DNA of 64,000 nucleotides, taken from assembly GCA_951640165.1 (NCBI GenBank), contig OX621258.1, positions 6,471,501 to 6,535,500 on the forward strand, written 5' to 3'. Below, piece after piece: positions 11,019 through 21,057 of this stretch. A model generated the notes under the pieces. It was not told where the DNA came from. It saw only the letters and a program-made list of their open reading frames with translations, and ran no database searches. Source of the DNA: Pseudoips prasinana (lineage: Eukaryota; Arthropoda; Insecta; Lepidoptera; Nolidae). Each line of letters begins with the position of its first letter. Positions within the stretch are counted from its first letter, which is position 1. The position numbers and the translations under genes are program-made.

Positions 11019-11230
11019 GGAAAAGGCACGGAAATCTTTTACAAGTAACCTGGGAAGCGCCCATGCGCACGCTATTTGGATTGATCAATGAGTGCGCGTG
11101 GTGCAGGCGAGATGGCTGTGATATGGTGACAACTGACAACCCATTTTGCATAAGGTTGGTACCACGAAGTATTGTCAGCCAATATGTGTGCGTGTGTGTA
11201 TGCGATGATATATTTGACCAATTACATTAT
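11019..11230 (+). repeat. Interspersed repeat G, copy 1
   Basis: It aligns over about 200 bp with 20136-20345: AGTGATTTTGGAAA, ACGGAAAT, a middle with a GCGCGxGGTG core, CCCATTTTG, GGTACCACGA and GTATTGT. Non-coding. The family is not identified. Confidence 0.6.
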
Positions 11231-11317
11231 GAATAAGTTTACATAGGATTATTCCGCAAGAATTCCTTGTTTGCGGAATGGTGCTATGTAAATCTTGTTC
11301 AAATCGGTCGTTTAAAA

Positions 11318-11375
11318 AAATAAAAATAAAATATTCACGTAGACTTAAAAAAAAGCGCTTGTAAATAGTCAGAAT
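11318..11375. repeat. Short repeat shared with 33400-33445
   Basis: ATTCACGTAGACTT, then an A-run, then AGCGCTTGTAAATAGTCAGA recurs at 33402-33443. It is about 42 bp, and resembles the 3' end of some larger repeat. Confidence 0.55.
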
Positions 11376-11511
11376 ATGTTTGTAGTAATAGATCATTATT
11401 TCTATGTGTTAGAAATTGAATTTGTCTGTATGTGACACACATTGATCATTAAACTGCCACGATTATTGCTTTTGAAGAAGCTAGAATAAGAATAATAAAT
11501 TAGGCTTCACA

Positions 11512-11800
11512 GCAACATCTTAACGAGGCTCTCGCTGCATACCCAGTGTTGCAGAAGGAGGTAATTATGGGAACGGTACGCATCGTGAGTAGGTTCCTCA
11601 ATCTATCGCCCTGTCTATCGGCGGCCAAGGGCGTATGACACCGCCGCAGGAAGAGCTCTGTTTGACTTCTTTATTTATATATTATTATTTTCTAAATATA
11701 TTTATGTATAAAAAATAGTAAGTAAATATGTAAAAAAATAAGAAAATAAATTGATGACGTGAAATAATAAAATTACGGATCGATATCAAAAAAAAAAAAA
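11512..11800 (+). mobile_element. 3' end of a REL-endonuclease LINE, truncated copy
   Basis: TTATGGGAACGG, then CGTAT/CGCATC, AGGTTCCTxA, a CGGCGGCC core, GGGCGTAT, CCGCCGC and GAGCTCTGTTT match the 3' UTR of the longer LINE fragment at 34621-35560. The copy ends in an A-run near 11789-11800 and is 5'-truncated, as expected after target-primed reverse transcription. Confidence 0.7.
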
Positions 11801-11820
11801 CATAGTTCATAATTTAAAGA

Positions 11821-12063
11821 TTAAGGGCGGCTTGCACCATAACACTAAATACTATTTAAATTAAAATTCACGTTTAAGTCATTGCAACGCCTTGCACCAT
11901 GCTAAATAAGTCGCTGTCAAAGTTAAATACCCATGAATAGCTATTTAGCGCCGCTAAATGCGTTCAGCAAAAATTTACATTTATTTTGAAAGGTTATGTT
12001 TCCATGACATGGAGGATTCAATTTACGCACACTTTCGCAAAATTTCGTGCAAGCTGCCCTTAA
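11821..12063. mobile_element. TTAA-flanked MITE
   Basis: The element 11825-12059 begins GGGCGGCTTGCAC and ends GTGCAAGCTGCCC (12 of 13 bases inverted-complementary). It is flanked on both sides by TTAA (11821-11824 and 12060-12063). TTAA target duplication is the hallmark of piggyBac-type insertion. The 235-bp interior is non-coding. Confidence 0.8.
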
Positions 12064-12624
12064 ATTAATACAAGCAAATGTTTAGAGTAATTAAATCAGA
12101 ACTATGTCCAAATAAGTATTAAAACCTATCAGTTAAACTATTATCAGGTCGTCCGAAGTACAGTTGTCAGGGAGATATTAAGCGCCATCAGATGTGATAG
12201 AATATAGATCCTAGCCATTTTCAACATAAGAAAACTTGAGAGGTGTCAAGGGACACCCGGATGGAACGAAGTTATTTCTTATTATTTATTATGTACAAAA
12301 AACCTGTATACACTCAACAAAAATAATCGTCGCGACACCACACTGTTCAATGCGAAATAGAAATGAAAATATCTGGCTTGCTTTCTATAAGAGAGAGAGA
12401 GAGACAGACAGAGAAACATGCGCACGCCGCACAGCTGCAAAAAGTGTCGTGACAAGTTTTCGTAAGATTTTTTTCCGTCTAGCCCCCTTTCACAACGCGC
12501 GATAAGGAACTTCGTTCCAATAAGAGATTTTCAAGATGTTTGTCGTTAACTTAGAGCAGTTCGATCAAATGAATATTTTTCAAGAATTCTCTGTTTGAGA
12601 TAACACTTTCTATGAACAACTATA
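12064..12624. other. No gene seen
   Basis: Unassigned sequence with a short GA/GACA-rich simple repeat at about 12388-12415. Confidence 0.4.
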
Positions 12625-12809
12625 GGTTTGTGTGGTGCAGTGGTTAACTGTTGGGACGCCATTTTCACGAATACGTGACAAGCAACCTCGTACGCCAAAG
12701 TCATAAATATGTGACAAATAATATTGAATCTCTTAGAATTCTGTCCTTTTGCTTCAGCGGCCCCCTGAGCTGTGGCCCGAACCCCAAAAGGGTGGCCTCG
12801 GGTATTAGT

Positions 12810-13112
12810 CGTTTAATTTAAGCTACTGGTTAAGAGCCTTCTGCGCTAGCCAAATGCTCATTGCCTTTAATTCTTTAATTTTAATATTGTACAACTAAAT
12901 TTCAAAATAATAGATTAGTAACTTGTTATTTATTTTAGGATTTAAGAAAATATATCTGATAAAACAGACCGCACGGACTGACTAATTACTTTTTTGTAAT
13001 TTTTATACTGTATTCGACTATGTTTATGTACTGTATTGTGAACTTGACAAGTACAAGTGTATGTTAATACCCAAGTGCTGAATACATTTCATTATTTAAT
13101 TTCATTTCATTG
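12810..13112 (+). mobile_element. LINE-type 3' UTR repeat H, copy 1
   Basis: Shared by three places (also 26385-26615 and 39095-39350): AGCCTTCTGCGCTAGCCAA, TTCTTTAATTTTAATAT, AGTAACTTGTTATTTATTT, GTTTATGTACTG, GACAAGTACAAGTGTATG, AAGTGCTGAATA. The end is TTTCATTATTTAATTTCATT, a short variable 3' repeat typical of LINEs without poly(A). Confidence 0.7.
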
Positions 13113-13169
13113 AGCACCATAGCACGAAAAATACACAATAGATAAGAAGGCATACTTAATAATCATACG

Positions 13170-13275
13170 AATTTTCACTGAATTAGAGAAACGGCGATGC
13201 ATTTTTCCTACACGGTGTCATCGTGTTCCGGGTTCGATTCTCGCACAGGACAAATGTTTGACCTATAGATAGTGC
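13170..13275 (+). mobile_element. tRNA-like SINE head fragment
   Basis: CGTGTTCCGGGTTCGATTC is a clear B-box region followed by CGCACAGGACAAATG, as in the other tRNA-headed SINEs here. The A box is poorly preserved and the body is missing. Confidence 0.45.
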
Positions 13276-13299
13276 GTCCGCCATTTTAATATATGTGAA

Positions 13300-13680
13300 G
13301 TTTTTATAGAAACCGGCTAAAATAGAGTAGGACTCACACACGAAGGGTTCCATAGGTACTTCCTTTCCAGTTTATTTTATTTTTATTATTATATTATTCG
13401 GAAATGGCTATAAGCACACTGTGAAAATGTCTACCTTAAGTTCATGAGATACAGCCAATTTGTGGAAACTAGCTAAAATAGAGTTGGACTCACACACGAA
13501 GGGCTCCGTAGGTACTTCCTTTCCAGTTTATTTTATTTTTATTATTATATTATTCGGAAATGGCTATAAGCACTCTGTGAAAATGACTACCTTGATTTCA
13601 TGAGATACAGCCAGTTAAAAGACAGACATACGAAGGGACGGATACCAGAAGCATAGTATTAAGGTTCCCTTTTAGGACCG
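13300..13680 (+). repeat. Repeat I with an internal 155-bp direct duplication
   Basis: Two adjacent copies, about 13303-13456 and 13459-13613, share AAAATAGAGTxGGACTCACA, CACACGAAGGG, TAGGTACTTCCTTTCCAG, TTATTATTATATTATTCGG and GAGATACAGCCA. The whole ends in GACAGACATACGAAGG and a GGTTCCCTTTTAGGACC tail. Related copies are at 28200-28600, 48658-48720 and 59886-60175. Confidence 0.75.
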
Positions 13681-13802
13681 GAATTCCAAAAAGAAAGAAA
13701 ATTAAATAATAAATGCTATTAACTTTGCCGTCAAATATTCCATATCTACAGGCTTTCAGAACTAAAGTTAAGAGTAGAGATGCCCCAAATCAAAATATAA
13801 TA

Positions 13803-13942
13803 AAAATATAATTATGTATTTACAAAAGAAAAATAGTATATGTAGTATATCAGTTATCTGGTTTCCATAGTACAAGCTCCGCTTAGTTTGGGATCAGATG
13901 GCCGTGTGTGAATAATGTCCCAGGATATTATTATTATAACAT
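13803..13942 (+). mobile_element. SINE-1, 3' half, forward
   Basis: Reads TATGTATTTACAAAAGAAAA, GTAGTATATCAGTTATCTGG, CTTAGTTTGGGATCAGATGG, CCGTGTGTGAATAATGTCCC, then a TTATTATTAT tail. The tRNA head is absent, so this is a 5'-truncated copy. Confidence 0.8.
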
Positions 13943-14144
13943 AGTAGGTAACGTGAGTTTACCTAAATTATGTTGTACACACGGCGGTACCATAATGTAT
14001 GGTTTATATATTCAATGTATTATTATTATTATGTATCCACAATAGCGGTGCCCCGCGGTTAACACAAACACAACACAAAAAACAATTAAACAGTAACTTA
14101 TTAGTTATTCGGCCAATGCGTAATATTGTAATATACGACTCTCA

Positions 14145-14268
14145 CTAGCCGTGCTCCGCGTTTTTACCCGCATTAAACTTTATAAATTATCCTAGCCGTT
14201 TAGACGTGAAGAACTAACAAACATATACACTCAACACTCACAAACTTTCGCCTTTATAATATTAGTGG
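14145..14268 (-). mobile_element. Helitron-like family B, reverse, partial
   Basis: Starts at the reversed 3' end CTAGCCGTGCTCCGCG and runs through ACGTGAAGAACTAACAAACA and CTTTCGCCTTTATAATATTA. It abuts a family A copy in the same orientation. No ORF. Confidence 0.7.
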
Positions 14269-14270
14269 GA

Positions 14271-14544
14271 CTAGCTGTGCCCCACGGTTTTAACTGCGCT
14301 AAATTATCACAGATCCTCCCCCGTAGGTGATAGCGTGATAATATGTAGCCTATATGTTGACCCGACCTCTTAGTAATATACATGCAAATTTTCGAGTTTA
14401 GCCCGGACATACAAACAGACAAAAATTCTAAAAATTAAATTTTTTGCTTCGATATAAATTGTAGATCACGCCCAAATATCTTTTTTAAAAAATATTTAAA
14501 TACAGTTTTGAATTTCCTACGATTTTATTTTACATATGTATAGA
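14271..14544 (-). mobile_element. Helitron-like family A, reverse
   Basis: From the reversed 3' end CTAGCTGTGCCCC through CTCCCCCGTAGGTGATAGCG, ACCCGACCTCTTAGTAATA and AGTTTAGCCCGGACATAC to the reversed 5' end ATGTATAGA. It is flanked by A (left) and T (right), the A/T insertion context typical of Helitrons. Confidence 0.8.
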
Positions 14545-14559
14545 TATATATGCCTCAAT

Positions 14560-16218
14560 TTATGTAAAAGGATCATTTTTGAGACAAAATAAACATTTTT
14601 TATATTTATTATTTTATATATTTAATTTTGCTTTTAATTATAGTTACATTTTATTCTTTTTACAATGTAAACTTTTATTTAATAGATATACACTTGTAGT
14701 GGTTTATGATGTGTGGTGTTTGATAAGCTTTTTAATAGTGCAAAAAGTTAGGGATTCCTTGATGTTTTTTGGAGCTTATTTCACAACTGCACGCCATCAT
14801 ACATGAGGATCTTTTCCCGTAGTTTGTTCTGGGCTTTGGTAAATTTTGTTTCTAATTTATTTTTTTACGTCTTTAACGTGCACTTGGTATAGATGAATTC
14901 CACAATCGAGCAACTTGTATAGAAACTAAAGTTTACTGCCTTCACACGATCCTTGCACACCTCTATTCGTTTGTTTACTGCATTTAATAACAGTACATCT
15001 CAAAACAGTCTATACCATAGCGAATATATTACAATTGTACCGAATGTTAAGTCCACGATTTATGCGTAGAGAGATGCTCATTAAAGATTTATTTACGAAT
15101 TTTTGGCAGAAAAAACGTAATTTTTCGTAAATCCAAATAATTTTTACGATGTTTTTCTTTGAATTTACGTCATTTGTTTACAATTGTTTTTAAACCTGCC
15201 TATAAATATTGTGTCAAAATATTTGTGGTAATTTGCAAATAATGGTTCATAACAGACAGATATCCGAAACGTATACAATCTTAATGTACATAGCACTTTC
15301 GATTAAAAATCGTAGACAGAGACAGACATAGCTGTATGATTCATCATAAATCAGTCAAAATGTAAAAAAGTTACTTTTAAATTACTGTACCAGTTTTAAT
15401 AATCCTATAAATAAAATATGAAGGTCTATTTCTTAATTTAAAGCAGTTTTTATTTAATTTATCACAAACACAACACAAAATCACAATGCGCGAATTCCAC
15501 AAAAAGTAATAGATAAAAAGATCAATTGTCAATTTTCGCGCGCGTTGATCAACGACAATCGAGTATTTTTTTTATATATTATGTTGCAGCCTCAACCACG
15601 GTCAATGGTGAGCGTGCTCATTCAGCCTACGTTCGGCGTCGTACTAAAACTCGGGAAGACAAAATTAAAAATGTTTATTTTAGTTTAGTCGATCCGTGGG
15701 CGGAATGGAGTGTGAATTAAAGATTTATTATTTACACTCACTAAGATACTGTAATTATGGCACACATCTTTAGGATATGGATAGGATTTTAGTTTGTTGA
15801 CTGCTTTTTTAAAGTAATGTTTTTTTTATTCATCTGTCATATGCAGCGTAGTAAATATTATTATTTATTTTTTTATACGAACATAAATGCTATTTTGCTC
15901 TGACATTACCTGACCCTAAATGAGAAGAATGACCTAAATTGTAAAGTCTAGAATTTTACTATAAAACTGTTATATAACTCATATGATATTAATATTTATT
16001 TTGGTGTCATTGCATGTTGATGTGTTAGATATTGTCCAGGTTCATGGGCAAATTCAGTCCTTAAGTTACGTCCAAAATCTATGTTACGCCTCGCATATTA
16101 AATTACGCAGCAAACATTCCAGTAGCAATATTAAAGCGATGGCGAAGTGCCATATATTCGCCATTTTAAAGGACATACGTATAAGGGACCAGTAAATTAG
16201 TCCGTGAACAGACACGTG
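14560..16218. other. No gene seen
   Basis: Unassigned AT-rich sequence. Short frames such as 14579-14806 and 15983-16195 are hydrophobic or low complexity and have no recognisable family. A CG-rich patch (GCGCGCGTTGATCAACG) lies at about 15537-15553. Confidence 0.4.
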
Positions 16219-16335
16219 ACACTTTATTAATCATCATCACGCCCACCGCTGGACAACGGCCTCCGTCAAAGATCTCCACAATTGCCGCACTCCCGGTATC
16301 CGCATACGGCGGTTTGCTTTATTATTTTTTATCTT
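16219..16335 (-). pseudogene. RTE-like LINE C-terminal fragment, reverse
   Basis: On the minus strand a piece reads like QLWRSLTEAVVQRWA followed by a stop. It corresponds to the same region of the longer fragment at 51395-51735. GTTGTCCAGCGG-type sequence follows in the 3' UTR. Heavily truncated. Confidence 0.6.
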
Positions 16336-16344
16336 TGAATTAAA

Positions 16345-16397
16345 AAATAAATATCCCAAACTAAGCAGAGTGAAACCAGATAACTGACATACTACAT
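16345..16397 (-). mobile_element. SINE-1, 3' part, split by an insertion
   Basis: ATCCCAAACTAAGCAGAG and AACCAGATAACTGACATAC are the reversed SINE-1 body. The SINE resumes at about 16869, so the element at 16398-16861 has inserted into it. Confidence 0.75.
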
Positions 16398-16861
16398 GTA
16401 GTATATTTATAACGTAGGTAGGTTGCAGAATATTATCAAAAATGTATATGAGGGTGTTTGGAAATAAATCAGCATTGAACCAACTAACGTGTGTTTCACT
16501 ACATGGTGACAGCGGTGCGTCGTTTTTATAAGTTTTTAAGCTGTAAAACGAACTAGAACTGTAAAATGGATTCATTGACTTGCAGTGGTGCATTGAAATT
16601 ATATTTTAATATGGAACACGCGGGTCCTCCAGTGGAATTATTACTAGACGGTGGTCCGGCACGTTCTGAGGCGTGGCGAAAATGGCGGAAGCAGTTTGAA
16701 GTGTTTCTCAAAGCCTCTGGAGTGAGCAACGAGCCTAAAGAAGTTCAGGCTGGTTTGTTGGTGAATCTAATTGGGTCGGCCGGTCTACACTACCTTCACG
16801 TTTAATGAAGGTGAAAGTGAGGATAATATTCTACAACCTACCTACGTTGTAAATATACTAC
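16398..16861 (+). mobile_element. 464-bp inverted-repeat element carrying a retrotransposon gag fragment
   Basis: Inverted ends of 40 bp (16398-16437 and 16822-16861) differ at two bases. A 7-bp duplication ACTACAT flanks the element (16391-16397 and 16862-16868), and SINE-1 sequence continues on both sides. The interior is not typical MITE filler. It has a polyadenylation-like GGAAATAAATC, a candidate LTR end followed by a primer-binding-like TGGTGACAGCGG (about 16504), and then an ATG-initiated gag-like reading frame. This looks like a DNA transposon that captured the LTR/gag junction of an LTR retrotransposon. The inverted ends and duplication are seen; the capture is inferred. Confidence 0.75.
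16566..16829 (+). pseudogene. Truncated gag-like fragment of an LTR retrotransposon
   Basis: The frame opens at 16566 and reads 79 codons to a stop at 16803. The central part (WRKWRKQFEVFLKASG, then KEVQAGLLVNLIG) matches the usual start of gag capsid regions in insect Gypsy-like elements: Trp-rich helix, FL.ASG, then LL..IG. After a one-base frame change near the stop the reading continues as TFTFNEGESED, which is the expected continuation. The gag is therefore both frameshifted and cut off by the right inverted repeat. It keeps only an N-terminal part and cannot make a full structural protein. Confidence 0.6.
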
Positions 16862-17040
16862 ACTACATAATAATATACTACTTTTTCTTTTGTAAATACA
16901 TACTTATATAACTAATTCCACCCAGACTTAGGACAAACAGATTTGTTCATGCACACCATATCTATCCTGGGTGCGAATTGAACCAACGACTTTCAGCGTG
17001 AAAGGCAAGCATTTACCAACCACGCCAGCCGGCCTGTCAA
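16862..17040 (-). mobile_element. SINE-1, 5' part, reverse
   Basis: Resumes with CTTTTGTAAATACATAC, CACCCAGACTTAGGACAAAC, then the reversed tRNA head CCTGGGTGCGAATTGAACC, TTTACCAACCACGCC, AGCCGGCC. Together with 16345-16397 it makes one SINE-1 copy interrupted by the 464-bp element. Confidence 0.8.
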
Positions 17041-17376
17041 TTAACAATTAAATGCCGGTTAAAAAATAAACGATTGCCGGTCTTGTGCTCTCCGCATACA
17101 GCGGTTAACTTTATTATTCTTTGAATAAACATATTAAAAAACAATTTGGCTCCGAAAACGCATGTTCACTAAATTATTTATATACTTACACGTATTAAAA
17201 ATGACGCTGCTGTTTCCTCTTACATTATGTATGACATTAAAATATATGTTTTTAATGACTACCAGTGCGGTCGACTGGGATTTCGTCGGGAGGATTAATG
17301 GAGAAATTAATCGGTTGCGAAGGAGATATGCAACTCGAATATAGCTTCTGGGCGTCTGAATATGATAAATTGGAAC
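17041..17376. other. No gene seen
   Basis: Unassigned. A GCCGGTCTTGTGCTCTCCGC phrase near 17075-17095 resembles part of the RTE-like 3' region. Confidence 0.35.
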
Positions 17377-17700
17377 AGCTGGACGTTACCTAACATAATT
17401 TTGAAGACGGCGCATAAATACAAGAAAATGCGTTGTGTGGTTTTGTAAAATCACGATGCAAATGAAACTTTTGTCATTTACGGCGTCAAAATCTGTCGGA
17501 TATTTACGCATTCTTTTTGGTTTTTTCACTCATTGACCGGTTCATTTGACTCACTAGCTGTATCATTGTCCATGACGACCGAATAAACAGCAACATTTAT
17601 ATCAATACACTGATCAAAACAAAAATACCGTGGGGCATTTACACAAATGCGTGAAAACGTAAATGCTACTCGGTTAGCTGAGCGAGCGATATTGCGACAT
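17377..17700 (-). pseudogene. Coding-like fragment of unknown origin, reverse
   Basis: A minus-strand ATG at about 17573 opens MDNDTASESNEPVNE and then stops. With a one-base shift the reading continues as KKPKRMRKYPTDFDAVNDK and then an uncharged stretch. The acidic start plus a basic patch resembles the N-terminus of some transposon-encoded DNA-binding proteins, but I do not recognise the family. Confidence 0.25.
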
Positions 17701-17757
17701 GCGATAGATGGACGAAAAAAATTGTAGTGATGTAAAAAAAGTTTCACTTTAAAATAA

Positions 17758-17938
17758 TCCTACTAATATTATAAATACGAAAGTTTGTGAGTATGGATGA
17801 ATGGACATTTGTTATTCTTTCACGAACTATAGAAAGGATTTTGATGAAACTTTGTAGTAATATAGCTAACATATCCGAATAACACATGGGTTATAATTTA
17901 TCAAATTAAACGCGGGTAACACCGCGGGGCTCAGCTAG
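17758..17938 (+). mobile_element. Helitron-like family C, complete copy
   Basis: Starts TCCTACTAATATTATAAATA after an A and runs through GAAAGTTTGTGAGTATGGAT and AGGATTTTGATGAAACTTTG. It ends in the hairpin CGCGGGTAACACCGCGG followed by CTAG before a T. The 3' hairpin a few bases before CTAG, and A/T flanks, are Helitron hallmarks. It is 181 bp and non-autonomous. Confidence 0.85.
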
Positions 17939-18033
17939 TATAAAATAATGATTTAGTATGCAGGGTATAAACAATTGTACCACGAAAGAGGAGAGCGGGA
18001 ATTCTGTTCATACGTAGCTAGATGTAGAGTCAT

Positions 18034-18131
18034 GACTCTCTTTAGCGTTCGACCAATGGAATCACAGAAGTGCATACGACTCTATGATTGCGAGCTTGGG
18101 GATTGGTCGGACGCCACAGAGACATGAGTCT
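18034..18131. repeat. Imperfect inverted-repeat element
   Basis: CATGACTCTCTTTAGCG-TTCGACCAAT on the left is inverted as ATTGGTCGGACGCCACAGAG-ACATGAG on the right, with several mismatches. It may be the core of a small MITE. The ends are not resolved. Confidence 0.35.
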
Positions 18132-18255
18132 TAGTGGTCATGCTTGATACACTGGATCTCTTTTAGTGGTGGCTATCTTATTACCTCAGCGCGCACGTGT
18201 TTCCAGTTTGATCTGAGTCTGGATGTGATTTGTATCTGTTAACTTTACCACCCCA

Positions 18256-18510
18256 CTTTTGCTATGTGGTGACGGCGCGGGAATATCAGATAGGATATCA
18301 TCACCCCATCTCATCCCGTCAGGTGCGTGGAAGTCTACCCGAGGAAGTGTCAGCCAGAGGAAGGGCAGCAGCGTCTCTCTGAGTACTATTACCATCATAC
18401 TGCGATCGTCAACCCGTCTGCCAAGCGTGGCGATTATAGCATATCCCTTCAAGATGATTCTTGGGAGAGGCTTGTGTCCAGCAGTGGACTTTTTACAGCT
18501 TTTATGATGA
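18256..18510 (-). repeat. Interspersed repeat X, copy 3, reverse
   Basis: Reversed landmarks are TATGTGGTGACGGCG, ATCACCCCATCTCATCCCG, ACTGCGATCGTCAACCCGTC, TTGGGAGAGGCTTGTGTCC and AGCAGTGGAC. The 3' end AGCAGTGGAC corresponds to GTCCACTGCT of forward copies. The repeat therefore includes a CTGGAC-type segment that is missing from copies 1 and 2. Confidence 0.75.
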
Positions 18511-18589
18511 ACTTTACCACACATCGACTTAAAATCGAAGCTCCTTTTTTCTCGGTCTATATCTATCTCTCGTCTCTATAGTCATATGA

Positions 18590-18725
18590 CATAGCATCAT
18601 GACTGTTATCGGATGACTTGGCGCCCTCCAAAGCATGGACAAAACTACATAGGGAGTCACCCATCTCTAGTACAACCGCGAACTAGGTTGGTTGACCTCG
18701 ACCGTTCACCGGGGAACGCAACTGG
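18590..18725 (-). mobile_element. 5S-rRNA-headed SINE fragment, reverse
   Basis: GGAGTCACCCATCTCTAGTA followed by CGCGAACTAGGTTGG and TTGACCTCG is the reverse of a 5S-like internal promoter region (compare GGTCAGTACATAGATGGG and TGACCGCC at 51205-51240). GGCGCCCTCCAAAGCATGG is the start of the body. Confidence 0.6.
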
Positions 18726-19092
18726 TTATTATTGCATAATAACAAAAGCGCATAGCATATTTTAGGACTGCCCACACATATGGTTACCACAATATAACTT
18801 TATTGTTGTCCAGAAATATATGACGGCGTCAAAAGGCCTTTCCAAAGGACGTTTAATATTGGAACAATAATATATCGAGGTTACTGTAAACTATTGTGGT
18901 AACTTCGTATTATGTTGACGTTCAAAATATACGAAACGGTTTTAAAACGAATATTCCATTGTGATTATACCATACTTTTGATTAATGGGAATCTTATTGC
19001 TGTCTCGCAACTTTAATTAGAAACTCAATATTATTTGTAATACAGGTCAATACATAATATTCTAAATTTAGAAACAGTAGTAATAATCAGTA

Positions 19093-19325
19093 TCGCAGTT
19101 TGATGGTCATAGTTCACAGAAAAACGCTGCCCGTTCTCTGGTAGGTATTCTCTCGGTCGATTTATACGCTCAATTTTTGTATCCTAAACTGTTAAAACGA
19201 ACGCATGTACATGCAGGTACTTTTTAGAGAGAAATAAACGATCATTTTATTTATTTATTATTTTATACATCACCCCCTATGGGATGAGATGGGGTGATGA
19301 TATTCTATGCCGTCACCACACAGTT
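19093..19325 (+). repeat. Interspersed repeat X, copy 4, interrupted
   Basis: The left part (GATGGTCATAGTTCACAG to TCTCTCGGTCGATTTATACG) ends near 19169 and the right part (CTATGGGATGAGATGGGG to GCCGTCACCACACAG) begins near 19272. About 100 bp of AT-rich sequence with TTTATTTATTTATTATTT separates them and seems to be an insertion. Confidence 0.7.
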
Positions 19326-19546
19326 ATGATATTAATAGTTGCTGAAATATAAAAATGACAATTTTGTTCCGGCAGCTTCGTCTACGTAAAAATGTCTACT
19401 AGAAAATTGGGCAATTTTGACTTTAGGTAATTATTAGCTAAGTACTAGACTACTAAATTAGTAGTAAATAAGTTGCAATAAGTTGTAATTAGTAAAATAA
19501 TATTCCTTATTTCGCATCCAAATTTATCTCAAATATAAAAAATACA

Positions 19547-19729
19547 TCACACTAATACTATAAAGCTGAAAGTTTGTGAGCGTGAGTGTGTATGTTTCTT
19601 GCATCTTCACGTCTAAACGGCTGGAGCGATTTTAATAAAATTTGTTATGGAGTTAGGTGACACCCTGGATTAACAAGTAGGCTATAATTTATAAAGTTTA
19701 ACGCAAGTAAAACCGCAGAGCACATCTAG
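19547..19729 (+). mobile_element. Helitron-like family B, complete copy
   Basis: Starts TCACACTAATACTATAAAG. It runs through GAAAGTTTGTGAGCGTGAG, TCTTCACGTCTAAACGG and GACACCCTGGATTAACA, and ends in an ACGCAAGTAAAACCGCAG hairpin remnant and CTAG before T. It is 183 bp and non-coding. Family B shares only its 3' end with families A and C. Confidence 0.8.
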
Positions 19730-19734
19730 TAATT

Positions 19735-20135
19735 TATAAAGGAAATCGATAGGAACAATTGTAACAAAACAATGTTGTTTTCAAACGATAAATAAAAGCA
19801 ACACTTACCGCATTTTCGCACATTGCCACAGTTTATCACAATTTTATGTGTTTAACCTTACTGTCAGTAAATATAATAAAACGTTAGTTCCGATTCATCT
19901 GCACTGTGGTCGCGTTTGAATTCTACTGTTGTTAGTACATAAAATATGGGTAGATCAAACATTCGATAAGATACGATAAAAATATTGAGTATATTTTAAT
20001 TATCAGAGTGCACTCAAATTGTTGTTTACCCTTATTATTGGCTCCAACTCTGGCAAACACTGTAAATATTATACGGTTGTTTTAATGTAAAATACAGTGA
20101 AGTTTTTGTTCTTTCAGTTGCTGGATATTTTCAAT
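19735..20135. other. No gene seen
   Basis: Unassigned AT-rich spacer. Confidence 0.4.
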
Positions 20136-20345
20136 GAGAGTGATTTTGGAAATGGGACGGAAATGTGTTACAGGAAACCGAGGATTTGAATTGCCCAATG
20201 AACGCGCGCGGTGGCGCAGATATTATGGCTGTCAGATGGTGGCAACCCATTTTGTGTAAGCTGGGTACCACGACGTATTGTAGGCCAAAGTAGTATATGC
20301 GAAGATATTATATATTCGACCACATATGATATGTACATTGAGCTA
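20136..20345 (+). repeat. Interspersed repeat G, copy 2
   Basis: Aligns with 11019-11230. Landmarks are AGTGATTTTGGAAATGGG, CCCAATGAACGCGCGCGG, CAACCCATTTTGTG, GGGTACCACGACGTATTG and TATATTCGACCA. Confidence 0.6.
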
Positions 20346-21057
20346 AAAACTTTTTTATTAAAACAAAGGACCAAGTGGTTCACCTGATGGTTTCTGAAGG
20401 AAACTATGTTATATTACGTTAGACCCTGAAGAATATTGATATGCTTGCATTTCTTTCTCACGTTATTTTTGTGGAGAGGATAGTGTGTGTTAGCAAAGGT
20501 TAAATAAATATTGATGAATAACTTAAGAATTTTCTGTTCTTGTTGGGGGTAAACTTTTTTTTCTTTGAGACAAGCATATTTACTAATTATATAGATCTTA
20601 GCTTCGCCTTTTAACGACTTGAAAAGAAAAACGTCATCAATTAAAGTCAATGTAATTTTGATTTGTATGTATGTTTCGTTCGATTTGCTACGTACATAGT
20701 GAACCGATTATCGATTTTTTTATTCGATTGGGAATTTTATATTGGCTTTTGGAATGGCCCCATATGATTAGTTTAAGTCAGTTTTATGTAATTAGAATAC
20801 AATCTTTACTAGAAAGAGGTGTAATTCACAATTAGATTAGTCATGTGAAATACAGAATTAGCGCCATATCTGACGCTTTATCTCGGGTATTTTTACAACC
20901 TCGATATAATATGTTCAACATAATACATTAATTTTACAGAATTATTGATACCTAGGTGATATCATCCATTGGAAACAGTGGCGCATCAAAATAAACAATT
21001 AAAGTATTGAATAATAAACATACCGTGAAATTGATGTTCTCCTTCTTTATGAAGTAC
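20346..21057. other. No gene seen
   Basis: Unassigned AT-rich sequence. Confidence 0.4.

Noticed and set aside
18770..18910. A MITE with GTTACCACAAT ends
   Set aside because: Only an 11-bp inverted pair could be found, with no target duplication.
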